Below, piece by piece: positions 63,545 to 64,000 of a DNA stretch of 64,000 nt (its first letter is position 1; each line of letters opens with the position of its first letter). Under the pieces are notes generated by a model. It was not told the origin of the DNA, ran no database searches, and worked only from the letters and a program-made list of their open reading frames with translations. The stretch covers positions 434,001 to 498,000 of the forward strand of contig CP054182.1 in NCBI GenBank assembly GCA_015709675.1, given 5' to 3'. Source of the DNA: Ignavibacteriales bacterium (lineage in GTDB: Bacteria; Bacteroidota; Ignavibacteria; Ignavibacteriales; Ignavibacteriaceae). A program made the position numbers and the translations under genes.

Positions 63545-64000
63545 TTAATTAACCTTTGGTCTTCCGATGCTGTAATAGGTAAACCCGAGCTCCCTCATCT
63601 TGGAGGGCTCGTAAACATTCCTTCCGTCAAAGATCAGCTTGTTTTTCAGCCCGTCGTAAAGCTTTTTATAATCAGGGTTGCGGAACTCATTCCACTCCGT
63701 CAGTATCAGCAGGGCATCAGCATCCTTAAGCGCGTCATACTCATTCTCTGTATATATAACTGAGTCACCAAGGAAAAATTTCGCCTGCTCCATAGCAGCG
63801 GGATCGTATGCTTTAATCACCGCGCCCTCAGAGAGCAGTTTCTGAATAATCGGAATTGACGGAGCCTCGCGCATGTCATCGGTATTTGGTTTGAATGCCA
63901 GTCCCCATACAGCCAGCGTCTTACCCTGCAGAATACCGCCGAAGTGATCAAGCACTTTCTTTGGAAGAACCAGTTTCTGGGCATGGTTTACTTCATCCAC
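63545..64000 (-). CDS. UDP-glucose 6-dehydrogenase, C-terminal part
   Basis: The frame enters from the right edge and gives 152 codons including the stop. It has KTLAVWGLAFKPNTDDMREA, PSIPIIQKLL and the end KNKLIFDGRNVYEPSKMREL-GF, the C-terminal UDP-binding domain of the UDPGDH family. The full enzyme oxidises UDP-glucose to UDP-glucuronate with two NAD+. The N-terminal NAD domain and catalytic cysteine are outside the window. Related UDP-ManNAc dehydrogenases share this domain, but the NTDDMREAPS phrase favours UDP-glucose. Confidence 0.9.
   Translation of the reverse strand: MDEVNHAQKLVLPKKVLDHFGGILQGKTLAVWGLAFKPNTDDMREAPSIPIIQKLLSEGAVIKAYDPAAMEQAKFFLGDSVIYTENEYDALKDADALLILTEWNEFRNPDYKKLYDGLKNKLIFDGRNVYEPSKMRELGFTYYSIGRPKVN

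Overview
The window looks like chromosomal DNA of a bacterium of the Bacteroidetes/Chlorobi (FCB) group, most probably an Ignavibacteria relative. Five secreted proteins end in a type IX secretion (T9SS) type-A tail; three of them carry the NYPNPFNP form common in Ignavibacteria. A DUF5522 protein, large PAS-type sensor kinases, an OprC/NosA-like TonB receptor and an rpmH-rnpA-yidD-yidC cluster fit this. No rRNA, tRNA or CRISPR array was found. The placement is inferred from protein families, not from a marker gene.

Layout. 1-134 is the 3' end of pepT. 135-960 is repeat-rich and holds a DUF433 antitoxin-like gene with no usable start. 961-5580 carries a T9SS beta-helix protein, a sensor kinase and an outer-membrane barrel. 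5799-8741 (minus) holds a GH20 hexosaminidase and an ECF sigma / soluble zinc anti-sigma pair. 9027-11566 encodes a DUF3298 protein and an acyl-CoA ligase. 11793-23751 (minus) has a T9SS FG-GAP protein and a signalling block of two giant kinases that share the same type of sensor region, two response regulators and a degenerate receiver. 24042-24917 has a cold-shock-domain protein and a SemiSWEET. About 25.0-27.3 kb is a 2.3-kb array of ~57-bp palindromic modules. 27448-30791 holds acetyl-CoA synthetase and a T9SS protein. 31193-33221 is a RloA/RloB (AbiL-type) defence pair lying between two diverged ~85-bp direct repeats. 33563-39894 carries kynureninase, an SGNH lipoprotein and a row of small housekeeping or envelope genes. 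39931-44329 encodes a CHASE2-sigma54 regulator and a T9SS M1 peptidase.

44811-54451 is a defence island: an abortive-infection HEPN-like gene followed by a type I restriction-modification operon (hsdM, hsdS, hsdR) with three extra genes interleaved or appended (ORF6N/PLD-like, a small HEPN-like protein, a YgjP-like metallopeptidase) and a frameshifted PLD-like gene. 54822-59784 has a T9SS cyanophycinase-like protein and a candidate copper-uptake pair (TonB receptor with a CxxxM motif plus a Met/His-rich lipoprotein). 60502-63184 is yidC-yidD-rnpA-rpmH, and 63545-64000 is the C-terminal part of a UDP-glucose dehydrogenase.

The most unusual non-coding signals are (i) the 57-bp module array, (ii) heptanucleotide repeats with core ATGAA that sit on or just after the stop codons of many genes in sense orientation, in at least two cases running into the coding end, and (iii) dispersed intergenic repeat families, one of which brackets the RloAB module.
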